From: Kuschelorhynchus macadamiae
Taxonomy: Eukaryota; Arthropoda; Insecta; Coleoptera; Curculionidae
NCBI GenBank assembly: GCA_030620095.1
Contig: JAUTXW010000204.1
Location: forward strand, 868,001 to 932,000
Direction: 5' to 3'
DNA length: 64,000 nt
Below the pieces are notes generated by a model. It did not search any database. It worked only from the letters and a program-made list of their open reading frames with translations, and was not told where the DNA came from. A program made the position numbers and the translations under genes. Of this stretch, positions 34,248 through 46,560 are shown in pieces. Numbering within the stretch: position 1 is the first letter of the stretch; each line of letters begins with the position of its first letter.

Positions 34248-34679
34248 TGTTTCGGATTGGCCGGTGCAACAAACACGTAGTTTCTGAATGCACTCCTTTT
34301 ATTCAAAACACAGGTTACATGTATCACAGGTAAACACTGGTTTACCTAACAATCGTAACTAAGGTGACTTTAAACTTGTCAATGTCAGCTTGTTAACACT
34401 CCAAATCTCAATTACAACGGAATGAATCAAAATGTGGCCTCGCGGCGCACTTATATAGCCTTTAGAAAAGGATGGAATGATCTAGAAAATTCTAGAATAA
34501 TCTAAATACTACAGAGTGAGGGGAATTAAGCCTAACAGAACATTCGAGAACGATTTTTGACAATATCATAGTCGTTACATGGATAAAAATTAAGGTAAGT
34601 CTATTTCAATAAAATAACAAATAATAGATAAATTCATCTAAATCTTAACAAAACTATAACTAGGGCTAAATTCGCAACA
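34248..34679 (-). repeat. LTR (5' LTR of the minus-strand element)
   Basis: A 432-bp LTR that in sense ends ...CCAATCCGAAACA. It has the same internal landmarks as the partner LTR. It would drive transcription of the element. Confidence 0.92.
34450..34458 (-). promoter_or_regulatory. TATA-like box in the 5' LTR
   Basis: In sense the sequence reads CTATATAAG, and both LTRs share it. The position inside the LTR fits an RNA polymerase II promoter of the retrotransposon. Confidence 0.5.
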
Positions 34680-35139
34680 ATATTTAAATATTTGCGGCAT
34701 GCATAACATTGCGACAGAGGTTCACAGGTTGATAAAATGGTAATAACTTTCTATCACATTTTACATTTTTGATATATTTTATATATATTTTTATATTTTT
34801 TTGATGTATTTATTTTTATTCTTCTTATCAATTAAATTATAAACTAAATTTAACGTTTTAAAATTATTTTTTAAAACAACTCTTAAAAAAAAGAACAAAA
34901 GAGATTATTAAAATTTGACAGTCTGCACTTTATACAGTATTTTATTGAAAATCCTTCCAAATTTTTATTTTGTCAGCATTTAAATATCGATATAGATTTC
35001 TTTCTAATTGAGTCAGTCAATTAGGTGGCGCCCCTTCTAATTTCCAAATGTGTACCCGAGAACCTGCAATCAACAGCTCTCGGAAAAGAAGACTGGCTGC
35101 CGTTCGCATGTATTGGTAAGTTCATAGGGACTTTACCTC
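34680..35139. other. AT-rich spacer
   Basis: AT-rich sequence between the LTR element and satellite A. A 60-codon open frame at 35025-35207 runs into satellite A and is not supported as a gene. Confidence 0.4.
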
Positions 35140-36005
35140 ATAATGCTTGCGATATTCCAGGACATGTTCCGGACAGGGATAATAGTATCCTTGTGACGTT
35201 GGTGTAAGGTGATATAAAAATATATTAAAAATATCGCTCGCAACGAAGGTAAGGAGTCAACAGTGTAATCCAATGCCGGACATGGTATTTGCCAGCGGAG
35301 TAGTTATTTCTGTGATTCCATTTTGTGCCTTTGTCCTGCACGGGTCTGGCTAGTCAATAGTGGTTTAATGAACTCTAAAAAGCTCGAAATCGCGATCGTC
35401 GTTTGACTAAAATGGCCTGTTGTTTCTGCGGTATAGCAAAACATCTTCCAGACAGGGATCATAGTATACCTGTTATGACGTTGGTGTAACTTTAAATAAA
35501 AATATATTAATAATATTACTCTCAACAAAAGACAGAAATCAACAGTATAAACCAATACTGAACGTGATATTAGTCAACGAAGAGCCTTTGCTTTACACGG
35601 GGCTCATTAGTTTATGGCGGCCTGACGAATTCTAAAAAGAGCGAAATCGCAATCGTCGTTTGGCTAAAATGAATCAATGTGCCTGCAGTATTGCAGGACA
35701 TGTTCCAGACAGGGATTATAATATCCTTGCTATGAGGTTCATGTAATGTGAAATAAAAATATATTAACAACATTTCTCCCAACGAAAGACAGAAGTCAAC
35801 AATTTAACCAATGCCGGACATGGAATTAGCCAGCGGAGTAGTTGAGGCTTGCTAATCTAGGGCGGCCTGATGATTTTTGAAAATAGCGATCGTCGTTTGA
35901 CTAAAATAAATCATTGTGTTCGCGGCATTGCAAGACGTGTTCTAGTCAGAGATTATAATATCCTTGTTATGACGTTAGTGAATGGTGAAATAAAAATATA
36001 TTAAC
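35140..36005 (+). repeat. Satellite A tandem array
   Basis: A recurring landmark (GTTCCAGACAGGGATTATA-like) starts at about 35166, 35445, 35702 and 35939, giving steps of about 279, 257 and 237 bp. Each unit also holds TGACGTTGGTGTAA, an AAATAAAAATATATTAA step, CAACGAAAGACAGAAGTCAAC, CCAATGCCGGACATG and CGATCGTCGTTTGACTAAAAT in the same order. The units are clearly diverged from each other. No protein is encoded. Confidence 0.85.
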
Positions 36006-36389
36006 GTTAAAACAAACTATGGACCTCTAATGCCCTGGCTCTCGGCTTTAAACATGTGCAAGACCTAACATTAATAATTATGTTAGATTGCCTCATTGAT
36101 CGATGGAAAAATAAAGCAAGGGCTGTGTAATGGAGAAGCTAAACAAATTGCCCCTTCTCTGTTTTTTGCCCTACGGAAGCGTGCAAGATGTTAAAAATGT
36201 CATTATATTAAAATACTTGCTCGGCAATAATGAAGAGCTATATTTCCTAAATGTCAGGTATAAAGTTAAATTAGAACTGTCTAGTTCAGACGGCGCCGGA
36301 CGAAAATCAATAGTTTCGGAACGCTGAGAGCAACAAGTTTTTCACATAAAACAGTCTAAATAAAATGGTAGTTGTTTTGATAGGGTATA
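36006..36389. other. Junction between satellite A and the long repeat array
   Basis: Contains a 65-codon open frame (36130-36327) with no recognised motif. Nothing else is supported. Confidence 0.35.
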
Positions 36390-36439
36390 TAAACACTGTT
36401 GCAGTAAAATTTGGTAACTGATGAGATTTTTAAAATACT

Positions 36440-36580
<141 letters not shown>

Positions 36581-37731
36581 TCAAATAAATAAATAAAATA
36601 AATAAATAATTTTAAATATAATAAAGAACCGCTTTATAACCCTGTACAACTGTATATTTAACAAATGTGGGTCATTGTCTGAAGTATTATGTCTTAAGAG
36701 TTACCAAGGCAAGAAATTTAATAGTAAGCAGGCAAAATTAGGATATATCGAACTTTTAAAATCTATTCTAAAGATTCTATTAGCATTAGATAAAGAAAGT
36801 AGCTACTAAAATATACATTACAGTAGAACTTAAAATTTATGTTAATTGTGAAAAGAGCGTTCAAAGCCGGCATGACAAAGTTCCTTTAACTTAATTAAGG
36901 GTATATACTATAAGCAAATGTGAAAACGAGATTAATAGCACAAGTGAGGCTAAAAATCTTTTCATTTAGTATAGAAGATCACTTATTGGCATCAATTTTC
37001 TATAAGCCATTATTATGTAAGTTGATCAAAGTAAGATAAATACAATTTTTGAACTGTTCAAAGATTTTCTATAAGTGCGAATTGATGATAAGCTGAATGA
37101 TGGTTCTATTTTTATTTCGACTTTTTTAATTTATTCTTTTTGCATTTACAAATACCCCATGTCAATTTTTTTCTCTTATAACACTTATTGATCTATAACA
37201 ACAAAAATTGACATAGCTTCCATCAGACTGTCCTAACTTAAGATGTTTTGCATTATCTAATTTTAAAAAATTATTGGATGATTCAAAGAAAAATATTTGG
37301 TGTTTTGTCTGTTAAAAATACCATTATTGGCTAGTCTTTCTACATTTCGTTATGTACTTTGCAAAACTAATTACGCTACTATAGTCTTATATCGAAACTT
37401 GTGTAGGTGTTAGTGAATCTGGCAATTAAAAGAATGATAAATGCACTTTGAGACGTATGATTTTCTACACTTCTTGGACAGTTTCGCTGGTGAAGCTCAA
37501 AAAATGTTATTCGACAAAAGCAACTATTTTCATTTTAAAAGTAAATAATTAATATTTTAGAACTGAATATAAATTATTAACAATAAATAATTATCAATCC
37601 AATAAACGTAGCATTTTTGGACTTCATATAAACACTGCAGTAAAATCTGGTAATTGATAGAATTTTTAAAAAACTTTGTCATTTTTATATCTGTATGTAG
37701 AATAATACAGTGTAAACCGTGTCTTTGTAAC

Positions 37732-37756
37732 GTTTCACCTCTGACGGTATCTTCAG
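37732..37756 (-). other. Hammerhead-like core in the long repeat, copy 1
   Basis: On the minus strand CTGAAGA is followed by T, the stem ACC/GGT around a 6-nt loop, and GAAAC, which is the conserved half of a hammerhead ribozyme. I could not find a convincing stem III and NUH cleavage triplet downstream, so this is a motif call only. Confidence 0.4.
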
Positions 37757-38734
37757 GTATCTTGATTGCAATTTTAGTAAATAACAAAAAATAATTGATA
37801 GTTATTATTAGCTGGATTCCGTTACAACCAAATAAAGAAAGTAGCTGATAAATATACATTACAATAGAATTAAAAATTTGTCTTAATTGTAAAAAGACCT
37901 ATCAAAGCCCGCAAGGTAATGACAAAGTTCCTTTAATTTAATTAGGTTTGCATAGTAAAACCAAATGTTTTTAGAGATTAATAAGACAAGTGAGATTGAG
38001 CACTTTACATGAATATATTACTGATATTTAAATTATAATAAAATTATATTGGTTTAATCTATAGCAGGCAAATCTCTTGATATATATGGACAACTTCAAA
38101 AGTTATTTATTTGGTACATCAAATTACTTTCTGGCGTAGCATTTAGGACTTTACATAAACCTTCTGCAGTAAAATCTGGTAAATGATAGTATTTGGTATT
38201 AAATGATTTATTATTATTGTTATTTTTAATTGGCCAATAGTATCTTTATCTGTTATAATAATTATAACAGCTTATTTTAAATCCACGCTTATTTTTCAGC
38301 CAATAATTTTGGGCTTGCAAAACGCAATCCCTTTAAAACTCGGATATACGACGAAAAAGGGTACTACTACAATAATTTTCTCGCATCACGCACGTCCATT
38401 TGTTCGGGACACGTTTTTCAGTTATTAATTCTAACGCATAAATCCGAATTTGTTTTAAACATTTAAATCACATTGAGAGCTCTCTGGAAGATCGAAAGAA
38501 GCCCGAGGAACAAGACAGCCGCTTCATCATTGTGATTCCGGTGAGTTTTCTGTTTTCTTATTTTTATCTACGCATTCCTTTATCCTCTTTATAATTAGAA
38601 AAAAAGGATAAATTATTGTACAGTCCATTTTGAAATATCTCGCGATTTAGCTATCGAAGTACGCAACAGATAGAATTATTAAAATACTTTTATAATTTTA
38701 TATCTATGTTACATATAAACCGTGTCCTTCTAAC

Positions 38735-38759
38735 ATTTCATCTCTGACGGCATCATCAG
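38735..38759 (-). other. Hammerhead-like core in the long repeat, copy 2
   Basis: On the minus strand CTGATGA, T, GCC, a loop, then GATGAAAT. The second stem is weakened compared with copies 1 and 3. Flanking sequence (ACACGGTTTATAT on the 3' side) matches the other copies. Confidence 0.35.
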
Positions 38760-41457
38760 GGACCTTCACAGCAACTTTTGTAGATTATTGCTAACAAAAA
38801 TAATTGATGCTAATTACTAGCTGGACAAGAAATGATATTCAAAATATAATTTAAATAAAATTATTACCAAAATTACTATTAATTGCAGTTATAGCAGTAG
38901 ATAATCTATTATATTATTATACAAAAAAAAAAACATATTTATTGCAACTTTAAAATGTAAAATGTAATGTTGATCAATATTTTTGTTAAAAACGTATATT
39001 CAGATATAAATTGGAAGTCTTTGTCTTACTGTTATTAAGTTATTAATTAATTATTTAAAGTGAATGAAACGAAAATGCTTTATTGAACAGGCTGCTGCAT
39101 ATAACGACTTTACTGTTTGATGTTTATCAATCTATAACTATATATTTAATCCGGGTGCACATAGGTAGGTCATCTAAAATATTATACTTTTAAAAGTTAT
39201 TAAGCCAAGAAATGTTATAACAAGCAGGCAAAATTAGAACATGTTGTATTTTGAAAATCTGTTATAAAGATTCTGTTATAATTAAATAAATATAAATATC
39301 TAAAAGAAAGTAGCGAATAAAATTTAGAATACAGTCGAGTTTAAAATGTGTGCCAATTGTAAAAAGAGCGGTCAAACTCCGCAGGGTATGATGAAGTTCT
39401 TTTAACTTAATTAAGGGTATATAGGAAAATAAAATGTGAAAACAATATTAATAAGACAAGTGAAACTGAGAGCCTTATATAAATATGACATTGTATTGTA
39501 CATTTTAAATTATGATAAAATTACATGATTTAATTCACAGAACATAATTCTCTTGACATACTAACAGCATCAAAAATTTATTCATTTGGTATAAAGAAAT
39601 CACTTTCGGGCGGCAATTTTCTATTGACGAAACCATAATTACGAAACTTCATCAATGTAATATGAAAAGAATATTTTGATGATTTTTTATATTTGGAAAC
39701 TGGGGATCAGCTGAATGATGGTACTATTTTTAATTCAACTTTAATTTAATTTTTTGTGTAATTATAAAATTACATTGGTTTAAATTATAGCACAAAATTA
39801 TCTTGATATATTGACAACTTTAAAAAATTATTCCTTTGTTATCTAGAGGTCACTTGCAGGAAGCAATTTTATATTGATGAAGCCCTAATTACGAAACTGG
39901 ACCAAAGTAATATAAATAAAATATTTTGACGTTCCTTTCAAGGGTTTTCCGTATTTGGAAACTGGGGATCAGTTGAATGATGGTACCATTTTTATTTTAA
40001 CTTTTTTAATTTAATTTCTTGCGTTCACAAGTAGGCCATGACAATTTTATTCACTTATAACACTAACTGATAAAAGAACAATTATCTAATTAAAAAAAAA
40101 TCGATGTTTCTTTAGCGAAGACAAACATCTTTATGTTTTGCCTGTTAAAAATACCACTATTGGCTAGTTTTTATACATTTTGTTATGTACTTTGCAAAAA
40201 CTAATTACACTATTATAGCCTTCTATCAAAACAAACCTTGTGTAGATGTTGGTGCATTTAAAAGAATGATAAAGACATCAATAGTTTATTAAAAATTTAT
40301 ATTCAGAGCTTAATTGGAAGACCTTTCAAACAGTCTCTTTCTTACTGTTATTAAGTGTATTAATTAATTATTTAGAGTGAATGGTACAAAAATACTTTAT
40401 CGAACAGGCTCAGCTGCATATAATGACCTTATTGTTTGAGTTTATCCATAAATAACTGTATATTTAACAAATGTGAGTCATTATCTAAAATATCATGCTT
40501 TAAAAGTTACTAAGGCATGAAATGTATTAGTAAGCAGGCAAAATTAGGATAAATCGTACTTTTAAAACCTTAGATTCTGTTACAACAAAAAAAGTAGCTA
40601 ATAAAATATGCATTACAGTAGAACTTAAAATTTATGTTAATTGTGGCAAAATCGATCAAAGTTTTTTAAACTTAATTAAGGGTGTCTAGTAAAAGCAAAT
40701 GTAAAAACGAGATTAATAAAACAAGTGAAACTGAAAATCTTACGTGAATATAATAATAAAATTTAAATTATGATAAAATTACGTTGGTTTAATCTATAGC
40801 ACACAAATCTCTTGATATACTGACAGTTTCAAAAATTAACCACTTGGTACACAAGATCACTTTCTGGCGGAAATTTAAGCCATCAGTTGAATGATGGTAC
40901 TATTTTTATTTCAAGTTTTCTAATTTATTTTTTGCTTTTACCAATACGCCATGACAATTTTATTCACCTTAACACTAACTTATAACAGAAAAAAATCCAT
41001 CAGATCATTCTAGCTCTATAAGCTGTTCTGCATTATCTAATCTTAAAAAATATTCGATAGTTCTTTAGCAAAGACGAATATCTGATGTTTTGGCGAGTGT
41101 TTGTACATTTCGTTATGTACTTTGCAAAAACTAATTACACTACCATAGTCTTCCATCGAGACAAACTTTGAGCAGATGTTGGTGCATCTAACATTTGAAA
41201 AAATAATGTATGGTTGTTTCATAGGTCTAGGGCAGTTTCTCTGGTTAAGCATGCAAAATTTGATTCCACAAAAGTAACTATACTTATTTACTTTTAAACT
41301 AAAAATACATTCTTAAGAATAAATTATATCCGATCCAATAAACCCAGCATTTTTGAACTTCATATAAACACTGCAGTAAAATCTGGTAATTGATAGAATT
41401 TTATCTTTGGGCATTTTATATTTATTCTACATATAGTATAAACCGTGTCTTTTTAAT

Positions 41458-41482
41458 GTTTCGCCTCCGACGGCATAATCAG
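41458..41482 (-). other. Hammerhead-like core in the long repeat, copy 3
   Basis: On the minus strand CTGATTA, T, GCC, a 6-nt loop, GGC, GAAAC. The stem is perfect but CUGANGA reads CUGAUUA. It has the same flanks as the other copies. Confidence 0.35.
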
Positions 41483-42770
41483 AGATAATCACTGCAACTT
41501 TTTTAGATTACTGCTTATTGTTGCTCACAAAAATAATTGATCTTAATTATTAGCTGGACAAGAAATGATATTCAAAATGTAATTTAAATAAAATGATTAC
41601 CAAAATTACTATCAATTGCAGTTATAGTGGTCGATAAACTTTTATGTTAGAATACAAAATATTAAATTTACTGTGACTTTAAAATTATAGTGAATCAATA
41701 ATTTACTAAAAATGCATATTCAGAGAGGTTAGTAAGGCTTTACTCTTATTAAGTTATTAATTAATTATTTAAAGTGAAAATACTTTATTAAACGTACTCA
41801 GTTGCATATAATGACCTTACTGTTTGATGTTTATCAATATATAACTGTATATTTAATCCAGGTGAACATACGTGGGTCATTATCTAATATAGTATGCTTT
41901 TAAAAGTTACTAAGGCAATAATTTTAATAGCATGCAGGCAAATTTAGGACACTTTTAAAAATCTATTAAAAAGATTCTGTTACAACTAAATAAAGTAGCC
42001 AATAAAAATATACATTAAAATAGAACTTAAAATTTATGTCAATTTTGAAAGGAGCGATTAAAGGCCGCAAGTTTATGATAAAGTACCTTTATAAAAGAAA
42101 ATGTAAAAATGAGATTAATAAAACAAGTGCGACTAAGAGCCTTAGACGAAAATAATATTAAAATTTAAATTACGATGAAATTGCATTGATTTAATCCATA
42201 GCACATAAATCTCTTGATATGTTGGCAACAAAAAATATTCATTTGGTAGAAATAGATTATTTTTGGGTAGCAATTTTCTTTTGACGGAGCTATCATTGTA
42301 TAATTTGGTCAAAGTAATTCAACATTTTTTATTTTTTTTGCACTTACTAGTACACCATGGCAATTTTATTCATTTATGACACTTATTAACTTATAACAGA
42401 AAAAAATCTAAGACATTTTCTATATCCTAACTCTATAAGGTGTTCTGCATTATCTTATTTTAAAAAATCATTCGTTAGTTCTTTAGAAAAGAAAAATATT
42501 TGGCATTTTATCTGTTAAAAATGCAATTATTGGTTTTTGGTACTTTGTAAAAATAATTCCACTACCATAGGCTCCTATCGAAGTAAACCTTGTGTAGTGG
42601 TATTTAAGAGAATGATAAACGATTTGAAATGTATGTTCTTGGGTAGTTTTGCTGGTTTAGCCTGCAAAATTGTATTCTACAAAAGCAATAATATTTATCT
42701 ATTTGTAAGTTGAAAGAAAAATTAAAAATAAATAATATCTAATAACCCCAGCATTTTTGGACTTGTGCTA

Positions 42771-43429
42771 GCTGTTGGATGCCTTTGAAAAACTGCATTT
42801 AACTATGTGATGATTAGAATTTGTATGTACATTGAAATAGTATCTTTTTTATTATTATTCCTTAAAAATGTTGAAGATTTCGTCCATTACACATCAAAGC
42901 TTATACCCATAAGATCTCGACTAGCCTATTTTTACCGCAAATTCGAAATCAGTCGATTTGACTTCTATCCTTTGATATAATAGACCGAGGAATTGACCGA
43001 GCAGGCTAATTGTGCTCCTTAAGGTGTTTTTTTCATTTTCGGAGCATCGTTGGGGTAAATTTTAGTATGTTCTGAGTAGTCTACGAATGAAAAACTTAAA
43101 ACTACTAAACTTTACTAGTAATACTTAGCTATATTCTGTCAGTTTAGAGTAAGAATAATCTAACACTCTCTTGTACCTACAGTAATGCAATCAGAAATTG
43201 ATTCTGGGGGAGAGGGTTTAAACTTTTCCTTCAATGCGTGAACCGTAATACTGCGGTGTTGACAAACTAAGCCTTATTTTAGGGTTCCCAAGTAAATTAT
43301 TCTTATCGGTAAAAAATAAAATACATTTTAAGTTTTAAAAGAGTTTATATTTAAATTTTGAGGGTGGGGAGTTTAACCCTCTCCTAAATACCCAACTATA
43401 ATTATTTTCAATATTGGTTCCATGTTTAT
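42771..43429. other. AT-rich stretch, nothing recognised
   Basis: Between the long repeat array and satellite A. No open frame or repeat is supported. Confidence 0.4.
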
Positions 43430-43547
43430 CTACTGGCTAATGGAATGAAGAAATCACAGAAACAATCACTCAGCTGGCTAATACTACAACTGACCTTGAA
43501 TTACACTGTTGACTCCTGACTTTCCTTGTGAGCAATAGTGTTAATAT
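43430..43547 (-). repeat. Satellite A partial unit
   Basis: It matches satellite A in reverse sense (GGAATGAAGAAATCACAGAA, ACACTGTTGACTCCTGACTT, GAGCAATAGTGTTAATAT) and stops abruptly at about 43547. The remainder of the unit resumes near 44215. Confidence 0.65.
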
Positions 43548-44214
43548 ACTTTCTGTATGACCGGGCTTCTGTTTGAAAGCGTAAAATGGAATTTTTACGC
43601 CCTAGAGCATAAAAGTGAGAAAAAGGTCTGCATTAATTTTCGCAAACTTACTTATGTTAATGTTTCTATGCAAAATTATCGTACGCTTTCACATCGAGTA
43701 GAGACCAGAGCGTTAGCGGCTTCATATTTTGATTTTTCTTTTCGGAGAATTATCCCAGCAAGGCACTTTCACTTACAAATTTTACCATCCGTAAATTGCA
43801 TCATTTGACAAAATCGCAGCATTTCTTTTCTTAAATCCTTCTGGATTTTTCAGGAAACAACAGAAGGTACACTTTTTCAGCTGCTTCCTTTATTTCTTGA
43901 TTTGCGCTAATTTTAACATTAATTCAGATCTAAATGAGCAGCAGTTTTCGACAACTTTGTTGACACCACATGTAATTATTTTTTTGACAACGTCAAAATT
44001 GTATTGTTATTTAACTCAAGTTTACCATCGACACCAGCAAAAAAATCCGATATACAGCGCTAACAAAAATATGGGAGAATAACTACAGTTCAATTTTTTA
44101 CGGTCGGTGCCGGTGATACAAAAAAAATGTATTTGCCCTTCTGGCGTAAAACACTTTTACGCCCGCTGCTGATTGTTGCCCTTGAAGAACATTTTTCAGC
44201 AGCGCCATTTGGTA
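43548..44214. other. Segment inserted in a satellite A unit
   Basis: About 670 bp separate two parts of one reverse-sense satellite A unit. It holds an 83-codon open frame (43557-43808, plus) without recognised motifs. Both borders contain GTAAAA-TTTTACGCCC-like steps, but I could not define clean TIRs or a target duplication. Confidence 0.4.
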
Positions 44215-44425
44215 CAAAAATACCAACGACATAACAAAGATATTATGACTTCTGTTTGGAAAATATCCTGCAATGCCGCAGGAGTAATGATCCCTTTTAA
44301 TCAACCGACTATCGCGATTTCGCTCTTTATAGAGCTTCTCAGGTGGCCATAGACCAGCGAGCTTCGAGTAGGGCAAAATGGAATCACAGAAACAGCTACT
44401 CAGCTGATTATTACTGTTGCTCACG
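44215..44425 (-). repeat. Satellite A partial unit, reverse sense
   Basis: Landmarks ACCAACGACATAACAAAGAT, CTGTTTGGAAAATATCCTGC, AACCGACTATCGCGATTTCG and TGGAATCACAGAAACAGCTA follow the satellite A order on the minus strand. It continues the unit broken at 43547. Confidence 0.65.
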
Positions 44426-45010
44426 ACGAGTCGGGCGCAAATAGTGTTATTCAGTGTCGGTTGTGGTATTAGGTGTTTTCGGATGTTATGTTTTTCGGAA
44501 TTAAAAAATAATTTATTTTGGTCGAACACAGCCTTCCCAAAGTGAGTTTCCCCACCAGGGATGCCATGTTCTCGGCGATGTTCATTTAATTGCAAAAAAT
44601 TATTAACATCAAGTCCTGTAGCTAAGTTTGTATTCGTAAAATTCAAACTTCAAGTCCGGAACTGCGGTCCATTCAGAGTCCATGTCTTGATCGCATATGG
44701 AGGCAAGGTCAATTTCCCCTCCCGAATTCTGATTAATTTCTGGGAGAGAAAAATCAAGATTTACCAAAGATACAGGAGACTGAAGGTCTCTTTTTGGCTT
44801 TCGAAATTCCAAAGAACTATCATTAAATATTGTATGCAGAGATTCGCGCTGTAGGCGAAAGTTATCGAGCAACAAGTTTTCTCTAGTACTTTCAAGTTTA
44901 TTGTTATGTGCGGAAGTCACATTAAAGTGTTTAGATTTAAGCCTATTATTTTGGGAGTTATATAACATTGGATTGTCCCTCCATGGAGTTGTCCTCCACG
45001 TCAGCAGCAC
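44400..45010 (-). CDS. Unrecognised coding-like region, broken
   Basis: Two overlapping minus-strand frames are unusually long for this AT-rich background. One is 133 codons (44609-45010) with TTPWRDNPMLYNSQNNRLKS, SLVNLDFSLPEINQNSGGEI and ICDQDMDSEW. The other is in a different frame (from 44646 down), its first ~80 codons holding TGLDVNNFLQLNEHRREHGI, GETHFGKAVFDQ and RKHLIPQPTL before it runs into satellite A near 44425. The composition looks protein-like and hydrophilic, and the two could be one gene joined across a frameshift near 44610-44646. I do not recognise the family. It could be an exon of a host gene, a gag-like fragment or chance. Confidence 0.3.
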
Positions 45011-46355
45011 CGGAGGTGTCGTGCTTATATCTACTAATCTACTATCTAACTGCTATACCTTCTATGGAAAACACCTTAGAAGTTGAAGTGGCCATGGTAG
45101 ACAGTATAGAAAAAGTTTAATTTAATTATCAAAGTTCGAATAAACCGAACAAAAAAGAAATTAATGAGCAACTGACAGTCAGTCGGGGTAAAGTCGATCT
45201 TAAAACTAAGTATCAACCGGGTGGATACCTATCTCTTATCCCAAGATACAAGTTACAAAAATCTTAAGGATTTATTTACTTAAATACTCCTGCTTGCTAT
45301 GGTTTTTTCACCATGTGTAGGCTTTTCTAAGTCCATACACCACTAAATATTTCACCTGTTGATTTCGAATCGTAACGTTCAAGAAATTACTATTGCACTG
45401 TCACTTTTTAGTGTTCAGTTAGGGTACTTTATAGTACTTTAAAGTGTTAAAAGTTTTAAGTTTTATTTTGTTCAATGATTTGCCTCCAAAACAAGTGATT
45501 CTTCAGAAAACACTTGTACACTATCTTAGCTTAATTAAAATAGTTTTTCGCTCAAAATAAAAATTAACAAATCGCTTGTATTTGTTAAAACACTGTGAGT
45601 GCAAGCAGTTAAGTCCTTTTGATACGTAAACAACTTATTATCAATTTACAAATTTTAACTTAAAACTAAACCCTATTCTAGCAATACAAAAATCAGTTAA
45701 CTTTACAACAAATAAATGTTTAAACAAAGTTTTTAAATAACGCAATTTAGAGAAAATCCAATAAAGTTTTATCAGTCAAATTAGCAAAAATGTGATTCAC
45801 TCAATCAAGGGTAGATCATAAAAATATACAAGTAAAAAAGTAATCAAAAATCGCAATCATTAATAGTAATAAAAACCAAGTTTCAAAAGTCAAAATATTA
45901 TGAGCAAATCAAGTGAAAAATATATGAGCAATTATTTTCAAAATACAAAGGTTGAGCAAAAACTACATTTCAAAAATTGTAAATTCAAAGTTGATAATTT
46001 ATACCAGAAGCACAAAATTTATAAACAATTACACTTGAACATTTGTTGAAAATTCAGTGAGTTCCTTAGAAATGAAGTCTGTATCTGGAGATAAACTAAG
46101 GCTTGATAAACGCTTAAGAGAGGAAGACCAGAGACTTAGCTGACCCAATCCCCCTAAGTATTTTAAAATTTGGGTGGAAGATTGGAAAATTTAGTGACGC
46201 CAACTAAGCTGTTCTAGCGAAGCTTATCGTGTCTCTTCCTGATTGGTTGGTCATACCGCGTCCTGCGCTGTGATTGGCTTATTTGTATTTCATAGAATTA
46301 CTGTTTAGCCTTATTTTTATGCTCTTTTCATGTAATTAAGCCTAGAAAATTTGAT
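45011..46355. other. AT-rich stretch, no recognised gene
   Basis: A long AT-rich stretch with poly-A and poly-T, lacking open frames and known repeats. A somewhat less AT-rich patch at about 46130-46280 has no identified feature. Confidence 0.4.
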
Positions 46356-46560
46356 ATTACGACATAGGCAGCGAAGTACTAGTTTCTCTGATTCCATTTT
46401 TTTCCTTTGCCATCACGTGCTCTAAAAAGTGAGAAACCGCGATCGTAGTTTACCTAAAATAGGTCATTGCGTTCGCGGCATTGCAGGAAATGTTCTAGAT
46501 AGGGATTATAGTATCTTTGTTATGACGTTGTTGTAACTTAAAATAAAAATATGTTAACAA
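46356..46560 (+). repeat. Satellite A single unit
   Basis: Forward-sense landmarks TTTCTCTGATTCCATTTT, GTGCTCTAAAAAGTGAGAAA, CGCGATCGTAGTTTACCTAA, GTTCTAGATAGGGATTATAG and TTATGACGTTGTTGTAACTT are in the satellite A order. This is one diverged unit of about 205 bp. Confidence 0.75.

Larger units (their letters stand above)
29113..34679 (-). mobile_element. Full-length Gypsy-type LTR retrotransposon, mutated
   Basis: Two LTRs (29113-29538 and 34248-34679), each TG...CA, bound a minus-strand gag-protease-RT-RNaseH-integrase region. The 4 bp outside (ATAT at 29109-29112 and at 34680-34683) are identical, as expected of a target duplication. A purine tract precedes the 3' LTR and a primer-binding-site candidate follows the 5' LTR. 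The domain order, with integrase after RNase H, is that of the Gypsy/Metaviridae group. No envelope-like frame is visible. Stops and frameshifts throughout make it defective. Confidence 0.93.

Noticed and set aside
35025..35207. Possible exon with a GTAAG donor
   Set aside because: The frame runs into satellite A and no matching acceptor or partner exon was seen.
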